Shown in pieces: positions 6,923-14,116 of a stretch of 18,193 nt of DNA. Location of the stretch: the NCBI GenBank assembly GCA_947365485.1, contig CANAXK010000009.1, positions 1 to 18,193 on the forward strand, read 5' to 3'. The DNA is from an uncultured bacterium. GTDB lineage: Bacteria; Cyanobacteriota; Vampirovibrionia; Gastranaerophilales; Gastranaerophilaceae. Made by a program: the position numbers and the translations under genes. The notes beneath the pieces were generated by a model. The model saw only the letters and a list, made by a program, of their open reading frames with translations. It ran no database searches and was not told where the DNA came from. Each line of letters starts with the position of its first letter. The first letter of the stretch is position 1.

Positions 6923-9565
6923 TTATAAGCTTTTCAAATCAGCTTCAACTTTTGAAAGTACTTCATCCAGCTTTGAAGCATCCTTTACCCCGCCCTGCGC
7001 GAAATTCGGACGACCGCCGCCGTTAGCGCCTGTTTCACGCGCGATTTCACCCACGAGTTTACCGGCATTAACGCCTTTTTGAACAAAGCCTTCTGTTACT
7101 TTCACAATAACCATTCTTTCGTTTGCAAGAACGATTACGCTTTCGCCAAGTTTGTTTGCAAGCATTTCAATGCCGGCTTTTACTGCGTCAGCATCAAAGT
7201 TTTCAATCTTCGTGATAAATAGCTTTCCGCCGGAAACATCCTGCGCTTTTGACACGAATGTTGCAAACTTAGATTTCGCAGCCTCTGCTTTTGCCTGCTC
7301 AAGAGCCCTTTGAAGTTCCTTGTTTTCTTCTGCAAGCTTCTCAACACGTTCAAGAACCTCGTCTGCATGAACTTTGAACTTTGATTCAAGCGCGTTTGTG
7401 ATTCTTGCTTTTTCGTTCAGATAATCAATTGCAGCGTTTGATACAACAAGCTCGATTCTTCTTGTACCAGCTGCAATTGCGCCCTCTGAAACAATCTTCA
7501 CAAGCCTCAAATCGCCTGTATTCCTAGCATGAGTACCTGCGCAAAATTCCATTGAAATAGGTTCTGTTTCTTCATGGCATTTGCAGTTGCCGCCGCATTT
7601 GCATTTCTTCTTACCGCCGATTGAAACAACGCGAACCTCGTCCTCGTATTTTTCACCGAACAGAGCAGTCGCGCCTGTTAGTTTAGCTTCCTCGATTCCC
7701 ATGACTTCTGTCTGAACAGGAAGTTTTGCACCAATCCATTTGTTCATAAGAGCTTCTGTCTTCTGGATTTCGTCAGGAGTCATTGCACGTGAGAAAGTAA
7801 AGTCAAATCTCATACGGTTTTCTTCAACCTGAGAACCAGCCTGTTTAACTTCGTCACCAACAACTTTAATAAGCGCTGCCTGAAGCAGGTGGGCTGATGT
7901 GTGATGAACACGGATTTCTGCTCTCTTTGCAGAATCAATGCAAGCCAGAACATAATCACCAACATTGATTTCACCGTTTACAACCTGACATCTGTGTACA
8001 AAGAGGTGGTTAACCTTGAATGTTGTAAGCACTTCGACTTTCAGGTTTTCGTTGACAAGCACGCCGCTGTCGCCGATTTGACCGCCGCATTCCGCATAGA
8101 AAGGAGTCTTGTCTAACACAACGTCAACAAAGCCTTCGCCTTCAATAAGCGCGAGCACTTTTGCTTCGCAGGCGTCTTCGCTGTAGCCTAAGAACTCTGT
8201 TGAGCCGACTTCTTCTTCAACCTTTGCGTATTTCATATCACCAGTGACCGAAATCTTCGCAGTTGCTGCTTTTGCGCGGTCTTTTTGTTCCTGCATTGCA
8301 GCCTTGAAGCCGGCTTCGTCAACCTTAAGCCCGTTTTCTTCCGCAATCTCATGCGTTAGTTCAAATGGGAATCCATAAGTATCATAGAGTTTGAACGCGC
8401 TTTCGCCATCAATATCTTTTTTGTCTGCAATAAACTCATCGAGCATTTTGTATCCTCTATCAAGAGTTTTTGCAAATCTTTCTTCCTCTTTCTTGATAAC
8501 GTCAACAATCTTTGCCTTGTTCTTGATTAGGTCAGGATAAGCTTCGCCGTACAGCTCAACCACTGTGTCAACGAGTTTGTACAGGAACGGCAAATCCATA
8601 CCAAGGATTTTTCCATGGCGGAGTGCGCGTCTTAGAATCATTCTCAAAACATAGCTTCTTCCTTCGTTACCCGGGATTACGCCGTCAGAAATCAAGAACG
8701 AAACACATCTTGCGTGGTCTGTTATGATACGCAAAGATATGTCTGTTTTTTCTGATTTTTTGTAAGGCACTCCGCTCATTTCAGAGACTTTATCAAGGAT
8801 TGGTTTCAAAAGGTCTGTTTCAAAAGTTGAAGCAACGCCCTGACAAACCATTGCGATACGTTCCAAGCCCATGCCGGTATCAACATTTTTCTTTTCAAGA
8901 GGTGACTGGTTGCCTTCTTCGTCCTGATAGAGTTCTGTAAACACGAGGTTCCAGATTTCAACCCATCTGTCGCATTCGCAGGTATCGATTCCGCAATCAT
9001 CGGAGCACTTGTACTCTTCACCCAAGTCGTAGTGAATTTCTGTGCAAGGTCCGCAGGAGCCTGACGCACCAGGAGGGCCCCAAAAGTTATCTTTTTTGCC
9101 TTTCCGTTTGATTCTTTCTGCCGGAACGCCGATGCTGCGCCAAATGTCGAACGCTTCGTCGTCTGTTTCAAAAATTGTTATCCAGAGTTTGTCTTTATCG
9201 AGTTTCAGGACTTCTGTTACAAACTCCCACGCCCAAGGAATAATTTCTTTTTTGTAGTAATCCCCGAACGAGAAATTCCCGAGCATTTCAAAGAAAGTAT
9301 GGTGTCTCGGAGTTCTTCCAACATTTTCGATATCAGAGTCTTTTCCGCCAGCGCGTGCGCATTTTTGGCAAGAAGTTGCTCTAGCCGGGTCATAAGGTGA
9401 TTTTTGAATCCCCAGAAATATCGGCAAGAACTGCAGCATGCCGGCTGTTGTAAGCAACACAGTAGGGTTATCAGGCACAAGGCTTGAGCTTTCCACAACT
9501 GTATGCTGGTGTTTATCTTGAAAATAATCTAAGTATAATTTTCTAATCTCATTTCCTTTAAGCAT
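6923..9565 (-). CDS. alaS: Alanyl-tRNA synthetase with a Cys-rich insert in the editing domain
   Basis: AlaRS charges tRNA-Ala and hydrolyses mischarged Ser- and Gly-tRNA-Ala. The 880-residue length is normal. The class II core is clear (EIRKLYLDYF at the N-terminus, motif 2 around ENVGRTPRHHTFFEMLGNFSFGDYY), with a Cys-containing segment near GPCTEIHYD. The editing domain keeps its zinc ligands, His555 and His559 (HTSAH) and Cys675 and His679 (CAGTH). The C-Ala domain ends with GGGRPNFAQGG. Between the editing-domain strand VVSIG and SMEFCAGTH there is an extra loop with Cys655, 657, 661 and 663 and His664 (KCKCGGNCKCH), absent from typical AlaRS. The ATG at 9565 follows AAAGGAA. Confidence 0.98.
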   Translation of the reverse strand: MLKGNEIRKLYLDYFQDKHQHTVVESSSLVPDNPTVLLTTAGMLQFLPIFLGIQKSPYDPARATSCQKCARAGGKDSDIENVGRTPRHHTFFEMLGNFSFGDYYKKEIIPWAWEFVTEVLKLDKDKLWITIFETDDEAFDIWRSIGVPAERIKRKGKKDNFWGPPGASGSCGPCTEIHYDLGEEYKCSDDCGIDTCECDRWVEIWNLVFTELYQDEEGNQSPLEKKNVDTGMGLERIAMVCQGVASTFETDLLKPILDKVSEMSGVPYKKSEKTDISLRIITDHARCVSFLISDGVIPGNEGRSYVLRMILRRALRHGKILGMDLPFLYKLVDTVVELYGEAYPDLIKNKAKIVDVIKKEEERFAKTLDRGYKMLDEFIADKKDIDGESAFKLYDTYGFPFELTHEIAEENGLKVDEAGFKAAMQEQKDRAKAATAKISVTGDMKYAKVEEEVGSTEFLGYSEDACEAKVLALIEGEGFVDVVLDKTPFYAECGGQIGDSGVLVNENLKVEVLTTFKVNHLFVHRCQVVNGEINVGDYVLACIDSAKRAEIRVHHTSAHLLQAALIKVVGDEVKQAGSQVEENRMRFDFTFSRAMTPDEIQKTEALMNKWIGAKLPVQTEVMGIEEAKLTGATALFGEKYEDEVRVVSIGGKKKCKCGGNCKCHEETEPISMEFCAGTHARNTGDLRLVKIVSEGAIAAGTRRIELVVSNAAIDYLNEKARITNALESKFKVHADEVLERVEKLAEENKELQRALEQAKAEAAKSKFATFVSKAQDVSGGKLFITKIENFDADAVKAGIEMLANKLGESVIVLANERMVIVKVTEGFVQKGVNAGKLVGEIARETGANGGGRPNFAQGGVKDASKLDEVLSKVEADLKSL

Positions 9566-9609
9566 AACTAATTCCTTTAAATTGTACAGTGTAATTATAC
9601 ATCAAAGAT

Positions 9610-9639
9610 ATTTTATTATCCCCACTTTATTGTTTTCAA
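9610..9639 (-). promoter_or_regulatory. Candidate promoter of alaS
   Basis: On the minus strand, TTGAAA (9639-9634) is 18 bases from TAAAAT (9615-9610). The leader would be about 38 bases. A TATAAT at 9599-9594 is an alternative -10 with no good -35. The -35 overlaps the -35 of the divergent adk promoter. Confidence 0.4.
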
Positions 9640-9657
9640 GTTATTTAGTTCTATAAT
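9630..9657 (+). promoter_or_regulatory. Promoter of adk
   Basis: TTGTTT (9630-9635) is 16 bases from a perfect TATAAT (9652-9657). The predicted start near 9664 gives a leader of about 17 bases containing GAAGGAGAA. Confidence 0.55.
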
Positions 9658-9680
9658 AAAAAATATAGAAGGAGAACATT

Positions 9681-10340
9681 ATGAAAAAAGAACTCATTTT
9701 TTTAGGGCCTCCAGCTTGCGGCAAGGGAACGCAAACAAACAGGTTGTCTGAATACCTCGGATTTCCGCATGTTGACACAGGCTCGCTTTTGAGAGCAGAA
9801 ATCGCAAAAGAATCAGAAGAAGGCAAAATCGCAAAGTCTTTTATCGATAAAGGCCAACTCGTTCCTGCTGAACTCGTAGGCAAGATTATTGCAAAAAAAC
9901 TCGCAGGCGAGGATTGCAAAAACGGATACGTGCTTGACGGATACCCGAGAAGTCTTGAACAGGCAAGAATGCTCGAAGAAATTAACGCAAGCGTTGACAA
10001 GGGCGAAGAAGTTTCGTTTAAAGCTATCTACTTTGATATTGATACCCAAATCCTGATTGAGCGAATTATTTACCGCCAATCCTGCCCTGTTTGCGGCGAG
10101 ATTTACAATAAGAAGTTCAAACCTTCAAAAGTTGAAAACATGTGCGACAAATGCAAGGTTGAACTCAAAACAAGAGCTGATGACAACGAAGAAACAGCAA
10201 AGCTCCGTTTTGAAACATACTTCAACGAAACAGCACCGTTAGTTAAATTCTATGAAGACAAAGGCGTGCTCTACAAGATTGACGCAAACGGCTCAATTGA
10301 TGAGGTTTGGGAAAGACTTCTGAATATCATCAATAAGTAA
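9681..10340 (+). CDS. adk: Adenylate kinase with zinc-type LID
   Basis: Adenylate kinase equilibrates ATP plus AMP with two ADP. The 219-residue protein has the P-loop GPPACGKGTQ (9-18), where the common GPPGAGKGTQ has become AC at residues 12-13, the AMP-site DTGSLLR (32-38), DGYPR (86-90) and the LID domain with CPVC (135-138) and CDKC (155-158). This four-Cys LID binds structural zinc in other adenylate kinases. The ATG at 9681 follows AGAAGGAGAA. The gene is divergent from alaS, and its last 11 bases overlap the 3' end of the convergent dehydrogenase gene, with no terminator hairpin between them. Confidence 0.97.
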   Translation: MKKELIFLGPPACGKGTQTNRLSEYLGFPHVDTGSLLRAEIAKESEEGKIAKSFIDKGQLVPAELVGKIIAKKLAGEDCKNGYVLDGYPRSLEQARMLEEINASVDKGEEVSFKAIYFDIDTQILIERIIYRQSCPVCGEIYNKKFKPSKVENMCDKCKVELKTRADDNEETAKLRFETYFNETAPLVKFYEDKGVLYKIDANGSIDEVWERLLNIINK

Positions 10341-11361
10341 TTGCGACTTTCAGGCAGTTGTCCTGCTTGCGCTCGAAAAAGTCGTAAGCTTTAAGAATTT
10401 CATCAAAGCTAAACTTTTTGGAGATAAGAAAATCTGTGTTAATTACTCCGCCAGAGATTAATTGAAGCAGCTTCTTTGAATGCACAGCATCAACTCCTCC
10501 GGTTTTGAAGACCAGATTTTTTCCGTACATTTTAGGAAGCGGAAGAATCTGGTCTTCTTCATACATGGCAACCAGAGCAACAATCGCATTTGCCCTTGCA
10601 ACTCTCCAAGCCATCTCAAAAGTTGACCTGCCTCCTGCGGCCTCTATCACACAATCAGCACCGCGGTTTTCTGTCAAAAGCATTATCTCTGATTCGATAT
10701 CGCACTTGTTTGGATTAAGCGCGTAATCAGCAAACCCGAGCTCTAAAGCAAGCTTAAGCCTCGTATCATCAACATCAATTGCAATCACTTTTTCTGGCTT
10801 GAATATCTTTGCGCATGCCATTGCAGAAAGCCCAACAGGCCCGGAGCCGATTACAGCAAGCGTATCTTCTGGTTTAATCTCACAGAGTTCCACTCCGAAA
10901 TACCCGCTTGCTAGAATATCACCCACAAAAAGCGCGTTTTCATAGCTTACGTTGTCAGGAAGTTTTGTTAGTCCTGTATCTGCGTACGGAACGCGCACGT
11001 ATTCTGCCTGTGCGCCGTCAATTGTGCAGCCAAGTTTCCAGCCGCCGTTTATGCAGTTATTGATATATCCGCGTTTACAGAAAAAGCATTCGCCGCAAAA
11101 GGTTTCGCAGTTTACGGACACGCGGTCACCGATTTTTAAATTAGAAATACTTGAGCCGGTTTCAACAACTTCACCCACAAATTCATGCCCTAGAACAATT
11201 CCAGGTTTGGCTTTTGGCACAAAGCCTTTTATTATATGCAAATCGCTCGTGCAGATTGAAGACATTGTGACCTTTACAATCGCATCACGCGGGTCGGTAA
11301 TTTGCGGGTATTCCCGCTCTTCGAGTTCGATATTTTTTTCGTTCCAGACAAGTGATTTCAT
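10330..11361 (-). CDS. Zinc-dependent medium-chain alcohol dehydrogenase family protein
   Basis: This is a 343-residue medium-chain dehydrogenase/reductase; the substrate cannot be fixed from sequence. The catalytic zinc ligands are probably Cys37 (SSICTSD), His59 and Glu60 (GHEFVG). The structural zinc lobe is complete, with Cys89, Cys92, Cys95 and Cys103 (CGECFFCKRGYINNC). The Rossmann glycine motif is GSGPVG (172-177), and Asp196 at the end of the second strand favours NAD over NADP. Threonine or sorbitol dehydrogenase-like and simple alcohol dehydrogenase roles are all possible. The ATG at 11361 has no ribosome-binding site, but TATAAT ends nine bases upstream, so the mRNA may have almost no leader. 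No pathway neighbours are present. Confidence 0.92.
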   Translation of the reverse strand: MKSLVWNEKNIELEEREYPQITDPRDAIVKVTMSSICTSDLHIIKGFVPKAKPGIVLGHEFVGEVVETGSSISNLKIGDRVSVNCETFCGECFFCKRGYINNCINGGWKLGCTIDGAQAEYVRVPYADTGLTKLPDNVSYENALFVGDILASGYFGVELCEIKPEDTLAVIGSGPVGLSAMACAKIFKPEKVIAIDVDDTRLKLALELGFADYALNPNKCDIESEIMLLTENRGADCVIEAAGGRSTFEMAWRVARANAIVALVAMYEEDQILPLPKMYGKNLVFKTGGVDAVHSKKLLQLISGGVINTDFLISKKFSFDEILKAYDFFERKQDNCLKVAITY

Positions 11362-11369
11362 AATTATTA

Positions 11370-11397
11370 ATTATAAATGAACTTTTTCTGAAAGAAA
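11370..11397 (-). promoter_or_regulatory. Candidate promoter of the alcohol dehydrogenase gene
   Basis: A perfect TATAAT lies at 11375-11370 on the minus strand, with a weak TTTCTT (11397-11392) 16 bases upstream. Only eight bases separate the -10 from the ATG at 11361, so transcription should start within about two bases of the start codon. Confidence 0.45.
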
Positions 11398-11415
11398 TCG
11401 TTTACATGATATAAT
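11386..11415 (+). promoter_or_regulatory. Promoter of the SIMPL-domain lipoprotein gene
   Basis: A perfect TATAAT at 11410-11415 is preceded by TG and one base (extended -10). A weak TTCTGA at 11386-11391 is 18 bases upstream. The predicted start near 11422 leaves about 13 bases, including TAGGAGGAA. Confidence 0.55.
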
Positions 11416-11434
11416 AGATGAGTTAGGAGGAATT

Positions 11435-12190
11435 ATGAAAAAAACTTTAATTGCAATTACAGTATTGAGCCTTTTTGCAGGCTGTGCCTCGCTTTCAACA
11501 CAGGCGGTAACACAGGTTGCACAGGATAGAGGCTACATAAGCGTAAACACTTCTGCCAACACCGAGGTAGCACCTGACGTTGCAGAAATCTCGTTTGCGG
11601 TTCAGACATCTGACACAAAATCGATGCAAAAAGCTACCCAGCTTAACAAAGAGGCTTCTGAAAGGGTGCTTGCGATACTAAAATCAATGATTTCACCTGT
11701 AAACGGCGATTACATTAAGACATCAGATTTCAGTGCATCTCCTGTTTACACATACTCTTCAGGAAACAAAAGGAATCTTGATAAGTACGAAGTTTCAAAC
11801 AGAGTAATTGTTCATACAAAATCTTTAGACAAAGTTGGCTCAATGATTGACAAGGCAATCGAAGCAGGTGCAACAAATGTTGACAACCTGACATTCTCTG
11901 TATCAAGCTATGATTCCCAGTGCAACGAATTAATTGGAATCGCAACAAAGAAGGCTTACGAAAGAGCCGGAATCATTGCCAAGAACACCTCCTCAACACT
12001 TGACGGTGTAAGAAGCTTTGACGTAAGCTGCAACACAAACAATTACAGCGCACCAAGGCTTTACATGGCAAAAAACATGATAGCGGAAGCAGCGTCTGAC
12101 TCTGCTGTTTCAGGCGGGACTGCAACCACTGTTTCAGGAGGGGTTGTAAAGATTTACGCTAACGCGAATGCTAGTTTCTTTGTGAAATAA
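11435..12190 (+). CDS. SIMPL (DUF541) domain lipoprotein
   Basis: The 251-residue product begins MKKTLIAITVLSLFAGCASL, a lipoprotein signal with a FAGC lipobox (Cys17). The mature part fits the SIMPL/YggE (DUF541) family: a first strand GYISVNTSANTEVAPDVAEI, where the Pro-Asp is typical, then a long helix with NKEASERVLAIL, YEVSNRVIVHTKSLDKVGSMID, and GATNVDNLTFSVSS before a second helix with ATKKAYERAGIIAK. Known members are periplasmic or membrane-bound with an unclear, sometimes stress-linked role. A strong TAGGAGGAA site precedes the ATG and a 17-bp terminator follows, so this is a single-gene unit. Confidence 0.92.
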   Translation: MKKTLIAITVLSLFAGCASLSTQAVTQVAQDRGYISVNTSANTEVAPDVAEISFAVQTSDTKSMQKATQLNKEASERVLAILKSMISPVNGDYIKTSDFSASPVYTYSSGNKRNLDKYEVSNRVIVHTKSLDKVGSMIDKAIEAGATNVDNLTFSVSSYDSQCNELIGIATKKAYERAGIIAKNTSSTLDGVRSFDVSCNTNNYSAPRLYMAKNMIAEAASDSAVSGGTATTVSGGVVKIYANANASFFVK

Positions 12191-12201
12191 TTTTTTATGA
12201 T

Positions 12202-12240
12202 AACAAAGTGGCGCGGTTTTCAACCGCGCCACTTTGTTTT
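12202..12240 (+). terminator. Rho-independent terminator after the SIMPL gene
   Basis: A perfect 17-bp stem, AACAAAGTGGCGCGGTT (12202-12218) with its complement (12222-12238), has a 3-base loop. The descending arm ends in a short T run (TTTT at 12237-12240). It ends 50 bases before the TPR gene. Confidence 0.93.
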
Positions 12241-12254
12241 ACCCCGTTATGCTA

Positions 12255-12283
12255 TAAACAAATCCGACTTTCCATGTTAAAAT
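12255..12283 (+). promoter_or_regulatory. Candidate promoter of the TPR gene (leaderless spacing)
   Basis: TAAACA (12255-12260) is 17 bases from TAAAAT (12278-12283), with an extended -10 TGT just before it. Six bases separate the -10 from the ATG at 12290, so the expected transcription start is the A of ATG. Confidence 0.5.
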
Positions 12284-12289
12284 GGGCTT

Positions 12290-13222
12290 ATGAAAGACAA
12301 GAACAAGATTATCAACAAGATTTATAACGCACTTAATGCCAATGATTTTGACAGCGCAAGAAAAATCATTGAAAACGATTTGAAACGTGTTGGAAGCAAG
12401 GACGAATACTATTTTTACCTCGCCCTGATTGCAGAAAACAAGGAAAAAAAAGAGGAGCTTTACTCAAAAGCCATTGAAATCAATCCGGAATTTTTGGACG
12501 CCTATCTGAACCGCGGGCTTGTGAAAAACGAGCTTGGAGACTACGACGGCTCGATTCAGGACTACGACAAAGCACTCGAACTTGACCCAAAATTTGCGCT
12601 AGCTTACAATAACCGCGGGTACACAAAATATAAAAAACAGGATTACAAGGGCGCGCTTGATGATTACAACAGGGCGATTCTGCTCAATCCGAAATTCCAG
12701 ATGGCTATAGACAACAAGGCTGCGCTTTTCCTGGATGTTTGCATGGAAGACGACAAGGATTTCAGTGAGAAGTTTTATTTGAGCCTCGGGATTGCAAACA
12801 TTAATAGCGGCGAGCTTCCGGAAGCAATTTCAAACCTGAATGAATGTTTGAAATTCAACGACAAGTCCGAGCTTTGCTATTTTTACAGAGGAATTGCTTA
12901 CCAGAGTCTTGGCAAGAACGACGAGGCGTACGAGAATTACACAAAGGCAATTGAGCTTAACAAAAACATGGTTGACGCGTATTATAACCGAGGTCAGCTC
13001 ATCATAAAAACAAACCCGAAACAGGCGCTCGATGATTTTGTAACAGCGGTAGCGCTTGATTCAAAGTTTGTTGACGCATATTATGCGATTGCAGTTGTGC
13101 AAAAAGAGCTCGGGCATTACGAAGACGCTATTAAGAATCTCGATAAGGTGATTGAGCTTGAGCCGCATGCGGTTAATGCAAAGGCTTTGAAAAAGCTTAT
13201 TATGCAGAAGTATTTGAAATAA
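12290..13222 (+). CDS. TPR-repeat protein
   Basis: The 310-residue protein has no signal peptide and consists almost entirely of tetratricopeptide repeats. Clear units include LDAYLNRGLVKNELGDYDGS, ALAYNNRGYTKYKKQDYKGA, ELCYFYRGIAYQSLGKNDEA, VDAYYNRG and VDAYYAIAVVQKELGHYEDA, each with the usual W/L-G-Y-A-P spacing. A less regular segment (about 145-185) divides an N-terminal from a C-terminal repeat block. TPR superhelices are protein-binding scaffolds; the partner is unknown. It is probably cytosolic. No Shine-Dalgarno sequence precedes the ATG, but a -10 element lies six bases upstream. The next gene starts 45 bases downstream with its own candidate promoter. Confidence 0.92.
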   Translation: MKDKNKIINKIYNALNANDFDSARKIIENDLKRVGSKDEYYFYLALIAENKEKKEELYSKAIEINPEFLDAYLNRGLVKNELGDYDGSIQDYDKALELDPKFALAYNNRGYTKYKKQDYKGALDDYNRAILLNPKFQMAIDNKAALFLDVCMEDDKDFSEKFYLSLGIANINSGELPEAISNLNECLKFNDKSELCYFYRGIAYQSLGKNDEAYENYTKAIELNKNMVDAYYNRGQLIIKTNPKQALDDFVTAVALDSKFVDAYYAIAVVQKELGHYEDAIKNLDKVIELEPHAVNAKALKKLIMQKYLK

Positions 13223-13231
13223 TTGAAAAAG

Positions 13232-13261
13232 TTGATTTTCCTACTCCGTTTGGAGTATAAA
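13232..13261 (+). promoter_or_regulatory. Candidate promoter of the secreted-pair operon (leaderless spacing)
   Basis: TTGATT (13232-13237) is 18 bases from TATAAA (13256-13261). Six bases separate the -10 from the ATG at 13268, predicting initiation at the A of ATG. A 6-bp dyad fills the spacer and touches the -10. Confidence 0.4.
13242..13257 (+). promoter_or_regulatory. Small dyad overlapping the promoter and a possible SD
   Basis: TACTCC (13242-13247) and GGAGTA (13252-13257) form a perfect 6-bp inverted repeat around a GTTT loop. In DNA it sits in the promoter spacer and overlaps the first two bases of the -10, so it could be an operator. In a read-through RNA from the TPR gene, the stem would hide the only GGAG before the ATG at 13268. 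Confidence 0.4.
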
Positions 13262-13267
13262 TATATT

Positions 13268-14116
13268 ATGGGGAAGAGATTTTGGTCAAGCTTAATACTG
13301 GCAGCAATGCTTACCACACCTGCGTTTTCAGCAAACGACGGGGTTGTTACGCTTGACAAAGACAGCGTTGAAAAACCGGAGCTCGCTATTGATACCACAA
13401 CAAAACAGCTCCAGGGCTCACTTCTCATAAACGATTCCGAGACTATTGCAAAAATAATTGACGAACAAAAAGAACACGATATCAAGGATTTGGAAAAACT
13501 CTGGCAGGGTACGGTTGAAAATAATCAGGTCATTGGTTTTGCACTCAAAAAACTCGCAACACCTGAGTCCCAGCGCAGAATCCATTCTTCACTGATGGCA
13601 AAAACTCTTTCTGCAATCGTTGCGGGAGCGTCCTTTGTTCCTAGCCTTATGGGCGCAAACTACGGGGTTCAGACCTCGGCTTTTTCAGCAGGAAGGCTCG
13701 CTCAGGGGCTTTTGAACAGAAAAAATGTGCCGCAGGAAACCCCGCTTACTGATACGGAACTCATTGAGCTTGCAAGCATGATTGAGGATTTGCAGGACTC
13801 GCTGATTAGTTCATATTACAACTACAAAAACACTTTGAGTCAGCTCAAGGACACGCGCTCAAGAATGCTTTTGTACAGCAGGAATTATTCAAAGGCTCTT
13901 GATAGCACAAATGTGTTGGAAATCGCTATTTCATCTTCGCTGTACGATTCAATGCGCATACAGGAATTTAATCTTGAGCAGTCAGCAAAAAAATACCACA
14001 TCCAGCTCCAGAGGCTTGCAGGTAAAAAAGTCGTAGACTCGCTTGAGCTGTACCAGTACGACTTCAATTCAATCCTGTATAAAGAAGAGAAAGGAGAAAA
14101 AAATGCTAAAAAATAA
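13268..14116 (+). CDS. Secreted hypothetical protein, first of a tandem paralog pair
   Basis: I do not recognise the family. The 282-residue product starts with a standard signal peptide (hydrophobic core to TTPAFSA, cleavage near 22), so it is exported. The mature part has a charged helix ending in LEKLWQG (75-81), a Gly/Ala-rich hydrophobic stretch (about 112-143) that could insert into a membrane, and a long helical C-terminal half with LTDTELIELASMIEDLQ (160-176) and SSYYNYKNTLSQL (181-193). These elements recur in the same order in the next gene. The long helices faintly recall TolC-type channels, but this is only an impression. I chose ATG 13268 because it starts the signal peptide; an in-frame TTG at 13223 would add 15 residues before it. 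The 3' end overlaps the next gene by 14 bases. Confidence 0.88.
   Translation: MGKRFWSSLILAAMLTTPAFSANDGVVTLDKDSVEKPELAIDTTTKQLQGSLLINDSETIAKIIDEQKEHDIKDLEKLWQGTVENNQVIGFALKKLATPESQRRIHSSLMAKTLSAIVAGASFVPSLMGANYGVQTSAFSAGRLAQGLLNRKNVPQETPLTDTELIELASMIEDLQDSLISSYYNYKNTLSQLKDTRSRMLLYSRNYSKALDSTNVLEIAISSSLYDSMRIQEFNLEQSAKKYHIQLQRLAGKKVVDSLELYQYDFNSILYKEEKGEKNAKK

Noticed and set aside
8806..9171. 121-codon minus-strand open frame in another frame within alaS
   Set aside because: It overlaps the catalytic core of AlaRS on the same strand in a different frame; the AlaRS frame is fully conserved.
10952..11380. 142-codon plus-strand open frame antisense to the alcohol dehydrogenase
   Set aside because: The opposite strand encodes a complete zinc dehydrogenase with all metal ligands; the antisense product is Pro/Ser-rich without a domain, as expected for a shadow frame.
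12202..12240. Long perfect inverted repeat considered as a mobile-element end or REP-type repeat
   Set aside because: It occurs once in this window, follows a stop codon directly, has a 3-base loop and ends in T residues, so a terminator explains it.
13223..13267. TTG start adding 15 residues to the first secreted protein
   Set aside because: It would place charged residues before an otherwise ideal signal peptide starting at 13268, and it has no ribosome-binding site.
13117..13485. 122-codon minus-strand open frame across the TPR/secreted-protein junction
   Set aside because: It crosses two well-supported genes on the opposite strand and its product has no recognisable features.
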